A stretch of 44,618 bases of DNA from Bacteroidales bacterium (GTDB lineage: Bacteria; Bacteroidota; Bacteroidia; Bacteroidales; WCHB1-69), in contig JAGCFD010000062.1 in NCBI GenBank assembly GCA_017650305.1, forward strand, positions 1 through 44,618, given 5' to 3'. Within the stretch, counting starts at the first letter, position 1. Every line of letters begins with the position of its first letter. Under the pieces are notes generated by a model. It did no database searches. It saw only the letters and a list, made by a program, of their open reading frames with translations, and was not told where the DNA came from. A program made the position numbers and the translations under genes. Below, one piece after another: positions 8,518 to 16,054 of the stretch.

Positions 8518-8526
8518 CCGTTGGAG

Positions 8527-9132
8527 TCAGAAGGTAATTCTGGCTGACGATTCTGCGGATTCGTCGCGCACTGGGTCAATGGTTTCATCATTGGCCTTCA
8601 GTTTTTTATATAGTAGTCGCAATCTTTCCTCATACCTGATCCAAACCTCTTGGATATCAATTCCTATCGCAAGCCTGCTGGCGATCGAACGCAACATATA
8701 ACCATCCGTAAGTCCGCAATCATCCACCACTATTCTTGCAGACTGTTTAGAACCATGATTACACATGTTCCTAAATGATTTCTTAGCCTGATTACCAGTA
8801 TAGCCCTCATGCTCGTACCATACACCATCAACCCGCATATCCGGGCATTTGCCATAGTATGCCGTCCCTCAGAGAGATCCGAAGATTTGCTCGTATGCGG
8901 GATTCTTGTAGGGCACGTCTAATTTCGGAGGCATCACCACCTGTTTACCCTGCTTGGCGAAGAATGTCGCGCAGGCCAATATGCGGCGGAAATCCTCCGT
9001 CGTGCGATCAATGGCGTTATATACCACCACTTTTCCACCGTTGGGAAAAATGGCTAGCATCTCTGTGGAGAGATCAATCGGATGTCTGGCTACCTGTTCC
9101 GTTTTCGATGCCGTCTTCATAATGGGCGGCAA
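8527..9132 (-). pseudogene. Nuclease/toxin-domain-like gene interrupted by an in-frame TGA
   Basis: Two ORFs (8869-9132 and 8527-8838) are one reading frame broken by a single TGA at 8869-8871. Read through, the join gives EQIFGSL-stop-GTAYYGKCPD, and the whole frame encodes about 201 residues. The C-terminal part (NQAKKSFRNMCNHGSKQSAR, then IVVDDCGLTDGYMLRSI, GIDIQEVWI, LRLLYKK) resembles C-terminal nuclease domains of CdiA-type polymorphic toxins and phage head-associated proteins in Bacteroidota; this is recalled similarity, not a verified match. The lack of any other frame disruption suggests recent inactivation, a sequencing error or, less likely, readthrough. It starts the accessory island after murC. 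Confidence 0.6.
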
Positions 9133-9202
9133 AGATACGATTTAATCGTAAAATATTGATTATCAATCAATTATTTACAATTAATTGTAAAAAAGGGAGC
9201 TC

Positions 9203-9338
9203 TATACCTGATGGAGCCCACGTGACGATGTTAGATAGAAAATGGCGACGTGCCTCCTTTTCGCACCGAGGTCGCGCCGTGTCTGGTGGCGAGCGATCCC
9301 CGCGGTGCGAGGTTTACAGTGGCGCCGTCCTACCCCCA
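9203..9338 (+). repeat. Structured 136 bp direct repeat, copy 1
   Basis: Aligns without gaps to 11566-11701 (offset 2363). The first ~60 bp differ at about a dozen positions; the last ~75 bp (from TTTCGCACCGAGG) differ at one internal position and again only near the very end. The conserved half folds as CGCACCG/CGGTGCG enclosing TCGC-GCC/GGT-GCGA around GTGTCT. Copy 1 has G where copy 2 has A, preserving the pair as G-U. No ORF and no Rfam family recognised. Confidence 0.85.
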
Positions 9339-9437
9339 GACTGCACTAACGTTTAGGTGTGTGGGGAGCACAAATAATGGAAATCATCGCATTGATCATT
9401 CTAATATTTGACAATTAATATTAAATATTTGAAAATA

Positions 9438-9469
9438 TTTGATAATTAAAAACTGTTGTCGTATCTTTG
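9438..9469 (+). promoter_or_regulatory. Promoter of the RhuM/PLD-like gene
   Basis: TTTG (9438-9441), 20-nt spacer, TATCTTTG (9462-9469): an exact Bacteroidota promoter. Start near 9476 leaves a leader of about 138 nt before the preferred ATG at 9614. Confidence 0.8.
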
Positions 9470-9518
9470 CAGTTTAAAATAGCGAACCAGAAAAACGAAC
9501 TGACATGAAACAAAAAAA

Positions 9519-9577
9519 GTCATCTTCCTGAACTGATGAGCAGACCTTTAGTCACTACGGCTTCTCAAGAAGATGAC
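9519..9577 (+). promoter_or_regulatory. Inverted repeat in the RhuM-gene leader
   Basis: GTCATCTTCCTGA (9519-9531) and TCAAGAAGATGAC (9565-9577) are complementary over 13 bp with one mismatch, separated by 33 nt. It sits between the promoter and the preferred start, so it could be an operator or an RNA hairpin controlling expression. If the upstream ATG at 9536 were used, one arm would be coding. Confidence 0.5.
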
Positions 9578-9613
9578 GCGGCAAAAGTAAACATTATTTT
9601 AAATTTGCAGAAT

Positions 9614-10465
9614 ATGGAAGAAGAAAAAATAGTCATATACCATTTGGAAGAATCTGAGACAATTGAAGTCCGTGTTCAGAATGAAACGGTATGGTTGACA
9701 CAGGCGCAAATGGCGTTATTGTTCCAAAGAAATATCTCTGTCATTTCCAGACACATACACAATGCATTTGCCGAAGGGGAGTTGGAAGAAAAATGCAATT
9801 TGCATTTTTTGCAAATTGCAAATTCGGACAGGCCGGTTGCCTTTTACAGTCTTGATGTCATCATTTCTGTAGGTTATCGTGTGAAAAGCAAACGAGGAAC
9901 TGCATTTCGCAAATGGGCGACAAAAGTGCTGACTGAACACCTTAACCATGGATACACCATTGCTGAACGGATGGGCCGCATTGAGCATCAAGTTGATACA
10001 CTGAGCAACCAGGTGCAATCTTTAGTCCAGACTGCCCTGCCTCCCAAACAGGGTGTATTCTTCGACGGACAGATCTTCGATGCCTATGAGTTTGTCTCTG
10101 ACCTGATCCGAAGTGCAACGGAATCGATTGTCCTCATCGACAATTACGCAGATGATAGTGTGCTGACGCAACTGACCAAGCGGGAAAAAGGTGTTGCGGC
10201 TACCATATGCGTGAACCACATCCGTAAAGATTTCCTCTTGGATGTGGAGCGGCACAATGCGCAATATCCTCCAGTCACGATACGGGAAACCCCTCTTGTA
10301 CATGACCGCTTCCTTCTTCTTGACGGAACCCGACTTTACACTTTCGGTGCATCGTTTAAAGATCTGGGGAAGAAATTGTTTTGCTTCTCGCTAATGGAGA
10401 GCGAAACAGTGGTGAAGGCAGTCCAGAGATTGGTTGATGCATCTGATGTTGAAATGGTGAATTGA
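9614..10465 (+). CDS. RhuM-family DNA-binding protein with C-terminal PLD-like domain
   Basis: A 283-residue protein from ATG 9614 (an in-frame ATG at 9536 adds 26 residues, but the family usually begins close to the KIVIYHLEESETIEV segment and the extension overlaps a leader hairpin). Residues 15-115 are a RhuM/phage-antirepressor-like domain (VWLTQAQMALLFQRNISVIS, then FYSLDVIISVGYRVKSKRG and FRKWATKVL). A short coiled linker (IEHQVDTLSNQVQSLV) leads to a phospholipase-D-like domain (about 148-275; ESIVLIDNYADDSVLTQL and HDRFLLLDGTRLYTFGASF). The single HxK-type motif reads HDRFLLLD from residue 230, Arg replacing Lys, so catalysis is uncertain. Good independent promoter; no operon partner. 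Plausible role: DNA-binding regulator or defence effector. Confidence 0.75.
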   Translation: MEEEKIVIYHLEESETIEVRVQNETVWLTQAQMALLFQRNISVISRHIHNAFAEGELEEKCNLHFLQIANSDRPVAFYSLDVIISVGYRVKSKRGTAFRKWATKVLTEHLNHGYTIAERMGRIEHQVDTLSNQVQSLVQTALPPKQGVFFDGQIFDAYEFVSDLIRSATESIVLIDNYADDSVLTQLTKREKGVAATICVNHIRKDFLLDVERHNAQYPPVTIRETPLVHDRFLLLDGTRLYTFGASFKDLGKKLFCFSLMESETVVKAVQRLVDASDVEMVN

Positions 10466-10492
10466 GAATTATCACTCCCTTCCCTCACAGGC

Positions 10493-10506
10493 CGCTGGCC
10501 AGCGGG
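10493..10506. repeat. Perfect GC-rich palindrome
   Basis: CCGCTGGCCAGCGG, a 14 bp loopless perfect palindrome in the gap behind the RhuM-like gene, flanked by complementary CAC and GTG. Could be a protein-binding site or a remnant element; no T-run follows. Confidence 0.6.
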
Positions 10507-10533
10507 GGTGTGTAGAATGATGTGGGTGAAACG

Positions 10534-10557
10534 AAAAACCGTACGCCGGAGGTACGG
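10534..10557 (-). terminator. Terminator of the FISUMP lipoprotein gene
   Basis: On the minus strand CCGTAC and GTACGG form a stem (10539-10544 with 10552-10557) followed by five T (10534-10538), directly behind the lipoprotein stop. Confidence 0.7.
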
Positions 10558-10567
10558 GGATTCCTTC

Positions 10568-11353
10568 TTAATCCTTCACACAGCGGACTGAATAGCCGTT
10601 GTCCTTGTCGTTGCTGGTACGGTAAATCCGATCGCTCGTATTGGACATGTAATGGAAATAGGCGTACGTGCAGCCGTCACAACCCGTGGCGCCCCAAAAA
10701 TGAGTTACAGTTCCAACAGGAATATATCCTTCGTTTCCGAAATGAAGACCAGCCGGCAATGCGTTGAAACCTGTAGCATTGTTGGAACTCAGATCATAAC
10801 CGGGAGAACATAACCAATTGCTCTCTTCCCATTCAGATTTGGATGCCAGGCAACTTGCATAACTATGGATAAAGGTGTCGCACACGAACTCATCCTTACT
10901 CGCACAATATTCCTTCAACTGGTCCCACTCTGCATCGCTGGGCACGTGCCAGCCGTTAGGGCAGACGCCCTGTATGCCGCTGGGATTCGCCTCCGAAGAA
11001 CCTGCCCGCTTCATCACCGCTGGCCAGTTGTAGTAAAAACCATATTTGGCCACATCAAAATTCTCATTGGGATAATAGATATAGGGTTTTGTCAGACTTC
11101 TATTGGAACCTCCGACAGGAATCTCCTCACCGTCGGCGAAGTGCTTGACATGAAGGTTGGAGGCCATCCAGATCTGCTTACCTATCCGCACCGCATCATA
11201 GACATTGCCGTCATAGTCGGTTACCGCATTGGGGATCAAACCATCCACCTCGATGGCAGGATCATCTCCCGGTGTGGGTTCTGGTTCGGGTTCCCGGTCG
11301 CAGGCCGCAGCCACCAAGGCCGCCGCACATAATAACATGATTATCTTTTTCAT
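10568..11353 (-). CDS. Surface lipoprotein with FISUMP (Fib_succ_major) domain
   Basis: A 261-residue lipoprotein. The signal peptide MKKIIMLLCAAALVAAAC ends in a lipobox with Cys18; the following DREPEPEPTPGDDP is acidic, resembling signals that send Bacteroidota lipoproteins to the cell surface. The rest matches the Fibrobacter succinogenes major paralogous domain: DYDGNVYDAVRIGKQIWMAS, YGFYYNWPAVM, GVCPNGWHVPSDAEWDQL, FNALPAGLHFG, and the C-terminal NDKDNGYSVRCVKD. The function of this domain is unknown; such proteins are often numerous and variable within a genome. It stands alone between the two 136 bp repeats, with its own -7 box and terminator. Confidence 0.88.
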   Translation of the reverse strand: MKKIIMLLCAAALVAAACDREPEPEPTPGDDPAIEVDGLIPNAVTDYDGNVYDAVRIGKQIWMASNLHVKHFADGEEIPVGGSNRSLTKPYIYYPNENFDVAKYGFYYNWPAVMKRAGSSEANPSGIQGVCPNGWHVPSDAEWDQLKEYCASKDEFVCDTFIHSYASCLASKSEWEESNWLCSPGYDLSSNNATGFNALPAGLHFGNEGYIPVGTVTHFWGATGCDGCTYAYFHYMSNTSDRIYRTSNDKDNGYSVRCVKD

Positions 11354-11399
11354 AGAGATTGATTTTTAGGGTTATATAAATATATTAACTTACTGATTA

Positions 11400-11407
11400 C
11401 AAATGTA
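11400..11407 (-). promoter_or_regulatory. -7 box of the FISUMP lipoprotein gene
   Basis: CAAATGTA on the plus strand is TACATTTG on the minus strand, matching TAnnTTTG, about 47 bp upstream of the ATG. Confidence 0.5.
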
Positions 11408-11565
11408 TTATAATGGGGGATTACAGCAGAAATCCAGTAAAATAAGACTAGCATATTTAAGACGAACAAACACCTATATTATTACACTTTAATGACAAAA
11501 ATTACTTTTTTTTGGGGTGGTAATATATTGATTTTTAGTTATTTAATAATTATCTTCAGCGGTTA

Positions 11566-11701
11566 TATACCTGATGGTGCCCACGTGTCAATGTCAAATA
11601 GCATATGGCAAAGTGTCTCCCTTTCGCACCGAGGTCGCACCGTGTCTGGTGGCGAGCGATCCCCGCGGTGCGAGGTTTACAGTGGCGCCGTCCCACCCCA
11701 G
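11566..11701 (+). repeat. Structured 136 bp direct repeat, copy 2
   Basis: Second copy of the element at 9203, same orientation. The nested hairpin is intact: outer CGCACCG/CGGTGCG, inner TCGC-ACC/GGT-GCGA with one bulged G and loop GTGTCT. The two copies bracket the RhuM-like gene and the lipoprotein gene. Confidence 0.85.
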
Positions 11702-11805
11702 CACACTCTACAAACGCATGTCCGTATTTAACAATTAAAAAAATGAATAGTAAAAGGCATTCCGTAAATTACTGATAACCAATGTTTAAAAATCTATGCC
11801 AAACC

Positions 11806-11837
11806 CTTGACAAAGGCTGGTTCGTGCATTATCTTTG
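11806..11837 (+). promoter_or_regulatory. Promoter upstream of a gene stub and the ORF6N gene
   Basis: CTTG (11806-11809), 20-nt spacer, TATCTTTG (11830-11837). The first ATG downstream is 11878, which begins a short broken frame; the ORF6N gene starts 240 bp downstream behind a heptamer array. Confidence 0.65.
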
Positions 11838-11877
11838 TGGCTGGAATCTTAAAAAACAAAACAACTTCAAACTACCA

Positions 11878-11959
11878 TGCATAACCTCTGCAAACGCTCC
11901 ATCCAAGACGACCATTTCACATAACACAGGTCCTGGCCTTCGCAACACCCCGCGGAAGA
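11878..11959 (+). pseudogene. Possible 5' stub of a lost gene
   Basis: From ATG 11878 the frame encodes MHNLCKRSIQDDHFT and stops; shifting frame at that point continues as ITQVLAFATPRGRVIS up to the heptamer array at 11960. A well-placed promoter 40 bp upstream suggests a former gene whose body has been replaced by repeats. No family recognised; weakly supported. Confidence 0.25.
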
Positions 11960-12029
11960 GTTATCAGTTGTCAGTTTTCAGTTATCAGTTAGGAGTTACA
12001 AGTTAGAAATTATAAGTTAGAAGTTGAAA
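11960..12029 (+). repeat. Degenerate heptamer array (10 units)
   Basis: Ten consecutive 7-nt units: GTTATCA, GTTGTCA, GTTTTCA, GTTATCA, GTTAGGA, GTTACAA, GTTAGAA, ATTATAA, GTTAGAA, GTTGAAA. The period is exact throughout 70 bp while the unit drifts. Confidence 0.8.
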
Positions 12030-12036
12030 ACGGTAA

Positions 12037-12067
12037 ACCATGACGACATCCTCTTAGTTTCTTAACT
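12037..12067 (+). repeat. 31 bp direct repeat flanking the ORF6N pair (left copy)
   Basis: ACCATGACGACATCCTCTTA and the following 11 bases recur at 12985-13015 with one mismatch. The right copy includes the end of the second ORF6N gene, so the left copy is probably the equivalent tail of a lost preceding gene in a tandem array. Confidence 0.75.
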
Positions 12068-12076
12068 CAATTTACT

Positions 12077-12667
12077 ATGGAACAATTAGACCACATTCAA
12101 AATCTCATCTACATCATTCGCGGGCAGCGTGTGATGCTCGACTACGACCTTGCTCGTATCTATCAAGTGGAGACAAAATCTCTTAATCAGGCTGTAAAAA
12201 GGAACATAAAACGCTTTGAGGGTGAAGAGTTCATGTTTCAACTCTCGAAAGAGGAATGGAACGCAATAAAAACGGAAATAAAAAAATTATACGACATTAA
12301 CAATCAAGATATTACAGTTTTGCGGTCACAATTTGTTACCGCAAAATCTGTCCAGAAACAACGTTTTCAGCCATACGCTTTCACAGAAATTGGGGTGGCC
12401 ATGCTCAGCAGCGTCTTAAGATCCGAAGTGGCCATCTATGCGAACCGAAGAATCATGAAGGCCTTTGTCAGCTACCGACATATGACTGAAATGCCACTGG
12501 CAGCCACCTATCTTGAATTGCGAAAACAGATCGAGGATCTCCGAGCCGAGGTGAACGAAATCCTGGCCGACCAGACGCGGGCAGCGTGTGATGCTCGACT
12601 ACGACCTTGCTCGTATCTATCAAGTGGAGACAGGACAACTGAAGCGTCAGGTTCGGCGCAACATTGA
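12077..12667 (+). CDS. ORF6N-domain DNA-binding protein with scrambled C-terminus
   Basis: A 196-residue product. Residues 1-165 are an ORF6N (phage antirepressor-like) domain protein: IIRGQRVMLDYDLARIYQVE, RNIKRFEGEEFMFQLSKEEW, RFQPYAFTEIGVAMLSSVLR, then FVSYRHMTEMPLAATYLELR. After AEVNEILADQ (ending near 12574) the frame runs out of phase into the start of a second ORF6N copy and ends in unrelated residues TRAACDARLRPCSYLSS. The usual C-terminal helical tail is therefore missing. The DNA-binding domain is intact, so it may still work; the family is typical of phages and mobile elements. Confidence 0.7.
   Translation: MEQLDHIQNLIYIIRGQRVMLDYDLARIYQVETKSLNQAVKRNIKRFEGEEFMFQLSKEEWNAIKTEIKKLYDINNQDITVLRSQFVTAKSVQKQRFQPYAFTEIGVAMLSSVLRSEVAIYANRRIMKAFVSYRHMTEMPLAATYLELRKQIEDLRAEVNEILADQTRAACDARLRPCSYLSSGDRTTEASGSAQH
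12576..12632 (+). repeat. 57 bp perfect direct repeat (second copy; first at 12119-12175)
   Basis: Identical to 12119-12175, offset 457 bp, which is not a multiple of three. It encodes the RGQRVMLDYDLARIYQVET segment in both ORF6N copies and marks the junction where gene 1 runs into gene 2. Confidence 0.9.
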
Positions 12668-12991
12668 ACGTTTTGAAGGTGATGATTTCATGTTTGAAAT
12701 CACACACGAAGAACTCTTGAGATGCCAAATTGGCACCTCAAGTTGGGGAGGCAGTCGTTATGGAGCTTTCGCCTTTACAGAATTAGGCGTAGCTATGCTT
12801 AGCGGTGTCCTTAATTCAAAAGTAGCTGTTGATGCAAACCGAAAAATAATGCGTGCATTTGTCTGCTACCGTCACTTGGCGGAAATGCCACTGTCAGCCA
12901 CCTATCTTGAATTGCGAAAACAGATCGAGAATCTCCGAGCCGCCCCATCGGGTTTATTCGTCCTATAGAGGAGGAAGACCATGAACCATGA
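12576..12991 (+). pseudogene. Second ORF6N gene, truncated at both ends
   Basis: The frame from about 12588 encodes MLDYDLARIYQVETGQLKRQ, NIERFEGDDFMFEIT, AFAFTELGVAMLSGVL and YRHLAEMPLSATYLELRKQI, a clear second ORF6N domain. Its first ~18 codons are missing, fused out of frame to gene 1. Near 12950 the frame shifts: the open frame ends in AAPSGLFVL, but the adjacent frame reads RPIGFIRPIEEEDHEP then TGA at 12989-12991, which looks like the original C-terminus. A deletion has evidently removed the helical middle. Confidence 0.75.
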
Positions 12992-12997
12992 CGACAT

Positions 12998-13029
12998 TCT
13001 CTTAGTTTCTTAACTTCTTAGTTTCTTAA
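12998..13029 (+). repeat. Octamer array behind the ORF6N pair
   Basis: Units TCTCTTAG, TTTCTTAA, CTTCTTAG, TTTCTTAA, exact 8-nt period, the same motif as at 1912-1943. Confidence 0.7.
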
Positions 13030-13100
13030 TTCCTCCGGTCACCATGGCCATCAATGCAAAACAGAAAAATCACAGATGTGCGCCGTTCCCATTTTTTTCT

Positions 13101-13108
13101 TATCTTTG
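13101..13108 (+). promoter_or_regulatory. -7 box of ddh
   Basis: TATCTTTG, 21 bp upstream of the ddh ATG; no clear TTTG at -33. The short leader is typical of Bacteroidota. Confidence 0.55.
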
Positions 13109-13129
13109 CATTTTTAAAATTCATAGAAC

Positions 13130-13990
13130 ATGCAAACACGTATCGCCATCTTGGGATATGGCAACATAGGAAAGGCCGTGGAACAGGCTGTGCTGGCCGC
13201 CGAGGATATGCAACTGGCCGGCATCTATCATCATAACGACAATCTGGACGCCATCGATGCCGATGTGGTGGCGCTTTGCACCCCCACCCGTGAGGTGCCC
13301 GCCTTCGCAGCACAACTGCTGCAACGCGGTATCGCCACCGTGGACAGCTTTGACATCCACGGACAGATCTACGATCTTCGTTCCCAGCTGACGCCCATCG
13401 CCAAGGAACATGGCGCCGTCAGCATCATCGCCGCCGGCTGGGATCCCGGCTCCGACTCCATGGTGCGTGCTCTCCTGCAGGCTATCGCACCCAAGGGCAT
13501 CACCTACACCAACTTCGGTCCAGGCCGCAGCATGGGCCATACCGTCGCTGCCAAGGCCATCCCCGGCATCAAGGATGCTCTCTCCATGACCATCCCTCTC
13601 GGCACCGGCATACACCGCCGCATGGTCTATGTGGAACTGGAACCCGGCGCCGACTTTGCCACCGTGGAGAAACTGCTGCTGGCCGACGACTACTTCGCCC
13701 ACGATGAGACGCACGTCATCCCCGTGCCCTCCATCGATGCCCTCAACAATGTGGCCCATGGTGTCAACCTCGTGCGCGACGGCGTGAGCGGCTGCACCCA
13801 CAACCAACGGTTTGAATTCAACATGACCATCAACAACCCGGCCCTGACCGGCCAGGTGCTCGTGGCCTGCGCCCGTGCGGCCGTCCGGATGCGCGCCGAA
13901 CAACGTCATGGCGCCTTCACCATGATCGAGATTCCGCCCATCTACCTCCTGCCTGGCGACGAGGAACAACTTATCCGTTCATTAGTTTAA
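13130..13990 (+). CDS. ddh: meso-diaminopimelate D-dehydrogenase
   Basis: A 286-residue NADPH-dependent enzyme that makes meso-diaminopimelate from tetrahydrodipicolinate and ammonia in one step for peptidoglycan and lysine synthesis. The N-terminal Rossmann segment is ILGYGNIGKAVE; diagnostic segments are CTPTREV, AAGWDPGSDSMVRAL and GPGRSMGHTVAAKAIPG, followed by AHGVNLVRDG and FNMTINNPALTGQVLV. Length slightly below the usual ~300. It stands alone behind the accessory island and ahead of an unrelated small gene. This route bypasses the succinylated branch of the pathway. Confidence 0.93.
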   Translation: MQTRIAILGYGNIGKAVEQAVLAAEDMQLAGIYHHNDNLDAIDADVVALCTPTREVPAFAAQLLQRGIATVDSFDIHGQIYDLRSQLTPIAKEHGAVSIIAAGWDPGSDSMVRALLQAIAPKGITYTNFGPGRSMGHTVAAKAIPGIKDALSMTIPLGTGIHRRMVYVELEPGADFATVEKLLLADDYFAHDETHVIPVPSIDALNNVAHGVNLVRDGVSGCTHNQRFEFNMTINNPALTGQVLVACARAAVRMRAEQRHGAFTMIEIPPIYLLPGDEEQLIRSLV

Positions 13991-14065
13991 TTCAAGACCC
14001 TTTGACAAGCCTTTTCCATAACCATCTTTAGAAATCAGCACAATTCTCTTTCAACAACAAGTTGT

Positions 14066-14377
14066 ATGGACAACATGATTTTATTATATCATCCCAAGAA
14101 GCTTAAACCAAGACCCAACTCGAAAGAGGTTGATGCCTTGATTTTGGCTGCCACACTCAAATTTATCCCTATTGAGGATATGTCCATAGAACATGTTGAC
14201 TTGTTGTACGATATTATGGATATTCGAAACCACTATGGCTTCACCACAGACATGCGCAATCTTGACAAGGAATTTGCCACGATAGAATTCGGTTATTCTG
14301 AGAAGTTCAAATATATGAGTTCCGCACCTGAAAACGTGAAATTCATGTTTAAAAGTCGTTATCACATATATATATAA
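14066..14377 (+). CDS. Small hypothetical protein
   Basis: A 103-residue frame ([20 protein letters not shown], then [32 protein letters not shown]). Composition is protein-like (alternating hydrophobic and charged residues, no low complexity), and it ends only 53 bp before pckA. No family recognised, no signal peptide or membrane segment. An overlapping antisense frame (14084-14389) looks less protein-like. Possibly a horizontally acquired or lineage-specific gene. Confidence 0.45.
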   Translation: MDNMILLYHPKKLKPRPNSKEVDALILAATLKFIPIEDMSIEHVDLLYDIMDIRNHYGFTTDMRNLDKEFATIEFGYSEKFKYMSSAPENVKFMFKSRYHIYI

Positions 14378-14430
14378 CAACTCGAACATATTTTTTGATA
14401 ATTGTCATTATTAATATTTATACAAACAAC

Positions 14431-16053
14431 ATGAAAGATTTAAAAAAAGAACTTGAAGCTATCGGCATCACTGGACCGATTGAGATCTACCACAACCTGT
14501 CCTACGACGAGTTGTATGAACATGAAACCAATCCTGCCCTCACCGGCTATGAGAAGGCCTATCTGACCAAGTCAGGCGCCTTGTCTGTCGATACTGGCAT
14601 CTTCACCGGTCGTTCTCCAAAAGACAAATACATTGTCATGGATGAGAATACGAAAGACAACGTATGGTGGGCTGGTCCTAACAAGAAAGGCTCCGACAAC
14701 AAACCCATTGACCACAAGACCTGGGAGCATTTCAAGACATTATGTCAGAAGCAGTTGTCTGGTAAGAAGGTCTATGTAATGGACGGCTACTGCGGTGCCA
14801 ACGAGAACTCCCGCATGAAGGTGCGCTTCGTCTCCGAGGTCGCTTGGCAGGCTCACTTCGTGAAAAACATGTTCATTCGTCCTACAGAGGAAGAACTGGC
14901 TGACTTCGAGCCCGATTTCGTGGTGCTGAATGCCGGCAAGACCACCAACCCCAACTGGAAGGAGCAAGGTCTGAACAGCGAGGTCTTCGTGGCCTTCAAC
15001 CTGACTGAGCGCATGGCCTTGATTGGTGGCACCTGGTATGGTGGCGAGATGAAGAAGGGTATCTTCTCCGTGATGAACTACTTCCTCCCGTTGAAGGGCA
15101 TGGCCGCTATGCACTGTTCCGCCAACGAGGGCAAGGCTGGCGATACCGCCATCTTCTTCGGCCTCTCCGGTACTGGCAAAACCACTCTCTCTACCGACCC
15201 CAACAGAGCCTTGATCGGTGACGACGAGCACGGCTGGGACGACAATGGCATCTTCAACTTCGAGGGTGGCTGCTACGCCAAGTGCATTAACTTGAGCGAA
15301 GAGAAGGAACCCGACATCTTCCATGCCATCAAGCGCGATGCGTTGTTGGAGAACTTGGTGGTTGCAGAGGATGGCACCATCGACTTCAACTCTGCCGCCA
15401 AGACCGAGAACACGCGTGTCTCCTACCCCATCTATCACATTGACAACATTGTGAAGCCCATCTCCCGCGGCACTCATCCGAGCAAGATCATCTTCCTGTC
15501 TGCCGACGCTTTCGGCGTGCTGCCTCCAGTGGCCGTCCTGAACCGCGAGCAGACGATGTACTACTATCTGAGCGGCTATACCGCCAAGCTGGCCGGCACC
15601 GAGCGTGGCATCGTCACCCCGCAGCCGACCTTCTCCTCCTGCTTCGGCGCTGCCTTCCTGTTGCTGCACCCGACCAAATATGCTGAGGAACTGGCTAAGA
15701 AACTGGATGAGCATAATGCCACGGCCTATCTGGTCAACACGGGCTGGATCGGCGGCGGCTACGGCGTGGGCGAGCGCATCTCCCTCAAGGCCACCAGAGC
15801 TATCATCACCGCCATCCTCAACGGTGAACTGCTGGACTGCGAGACTGAAATCGCCAAGCCGTTCAACCTCCATATCCCCAAACATGTGACGGGCGTGGAA
15901 GACAGCATCCTCAATCCCGAGAACAGCTGGGCCGACAAGGCTGCATACGCTGAGAGCGCCAGACAACTGGCTTCCTCCTTCATCAAGAACTTCGAGAACT
16001 TCAGCGACACCGAACAGGGCAAAGCCCTCATTCCGTTCGGACCGCAACTGTAA
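14431..16053 (+). CDS. pckA: Phosphoenolpyruvate carboxykinase (ATP)
   Basis: A 540-residue enzyme interconverting oxaloacetate plus ATP and phosphoenolpyruvate plus CO2. The start [20 protein letters not shown] at 14431 is chosen over an upstream ATG (14395) because it matches the family N-terminus. [31 protein letters not shown], the kinase-1a loop [11 protein letters not shown], the [20 protein letters not shown] segment and the adenine-binding region [10 protein letters not shown] are all intact. The P-loop type and length indicate the ATP-dependent class. In fermentative Bacteroidota it often runs towards oxaloacetate, saving energy in succinate formation. A heptamer array fills the whole gap to the next gene. 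Confidence 0.96.
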   Translation: MKDLKKELEAIGITGPIEIYHNLSYDELYEHETNPALTGYEKAYLTKSGALSVDTGIFTGRSPKDKYIVMDENTKDNVWWAGPNKKGSDNKPIDHKTWEHFKTLCQKQLSGKKVYVMDGYCGANENSRMKVRFVSEVAWQAHFVKNMFIRPTEEELADFEPDFVVLNAGKTTNPNWKEQGLNSEVFVAFNLTERMALIGGTWYGGEMKKGIFSVMNYFLPLKGMAAMHCSANEGKAGDTAIFFGLSGTGKTTLSTDPNRALIGDDEHGWDDNGIFNFEGGCYAKCINLSEEKEPDIFHAIKRDALLENLVVAEDGTIDFNSAAKTENTRVSYPIYHIDNIVKPISRGTHPSKIIFLSADAFGVLPPVAVLNREQTMYYYLSGYTAKLAGTERGIVTPQPTFSSCFGAAFLLLHPTKYAEELAKKLDEHNATAYLVNTGWIGGGYGVGERISLKATRAIITAILNGELLDCETEIAKPFNLHIPKHVTGVEDSILNPENSWADKAAYAESARQLASSFIKNFENFSDTEQGKALIPFGPQL

Positions 16054-16054
16054 T

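Noticed and set aside
9203-9338. Integron attC site
   Set aside because: Size and hairpins are suggestive, but no RYYYAAC/GTTRRRY core sites border the element and no integrase gene is present.
11492-11731. 79-codon plus-strand frame
   Set aside because: Its second half is the 136 bp structured repeat, also open by chance in copy 1 (9156-9356); no protein-like pattern.
11782-12006. 74-codon plus-strand frame
   Set aside because: It runs through the promoter at 11806-11837 and ends in the heptamer array (YQLSVFSYQL), so it is a chance frame.
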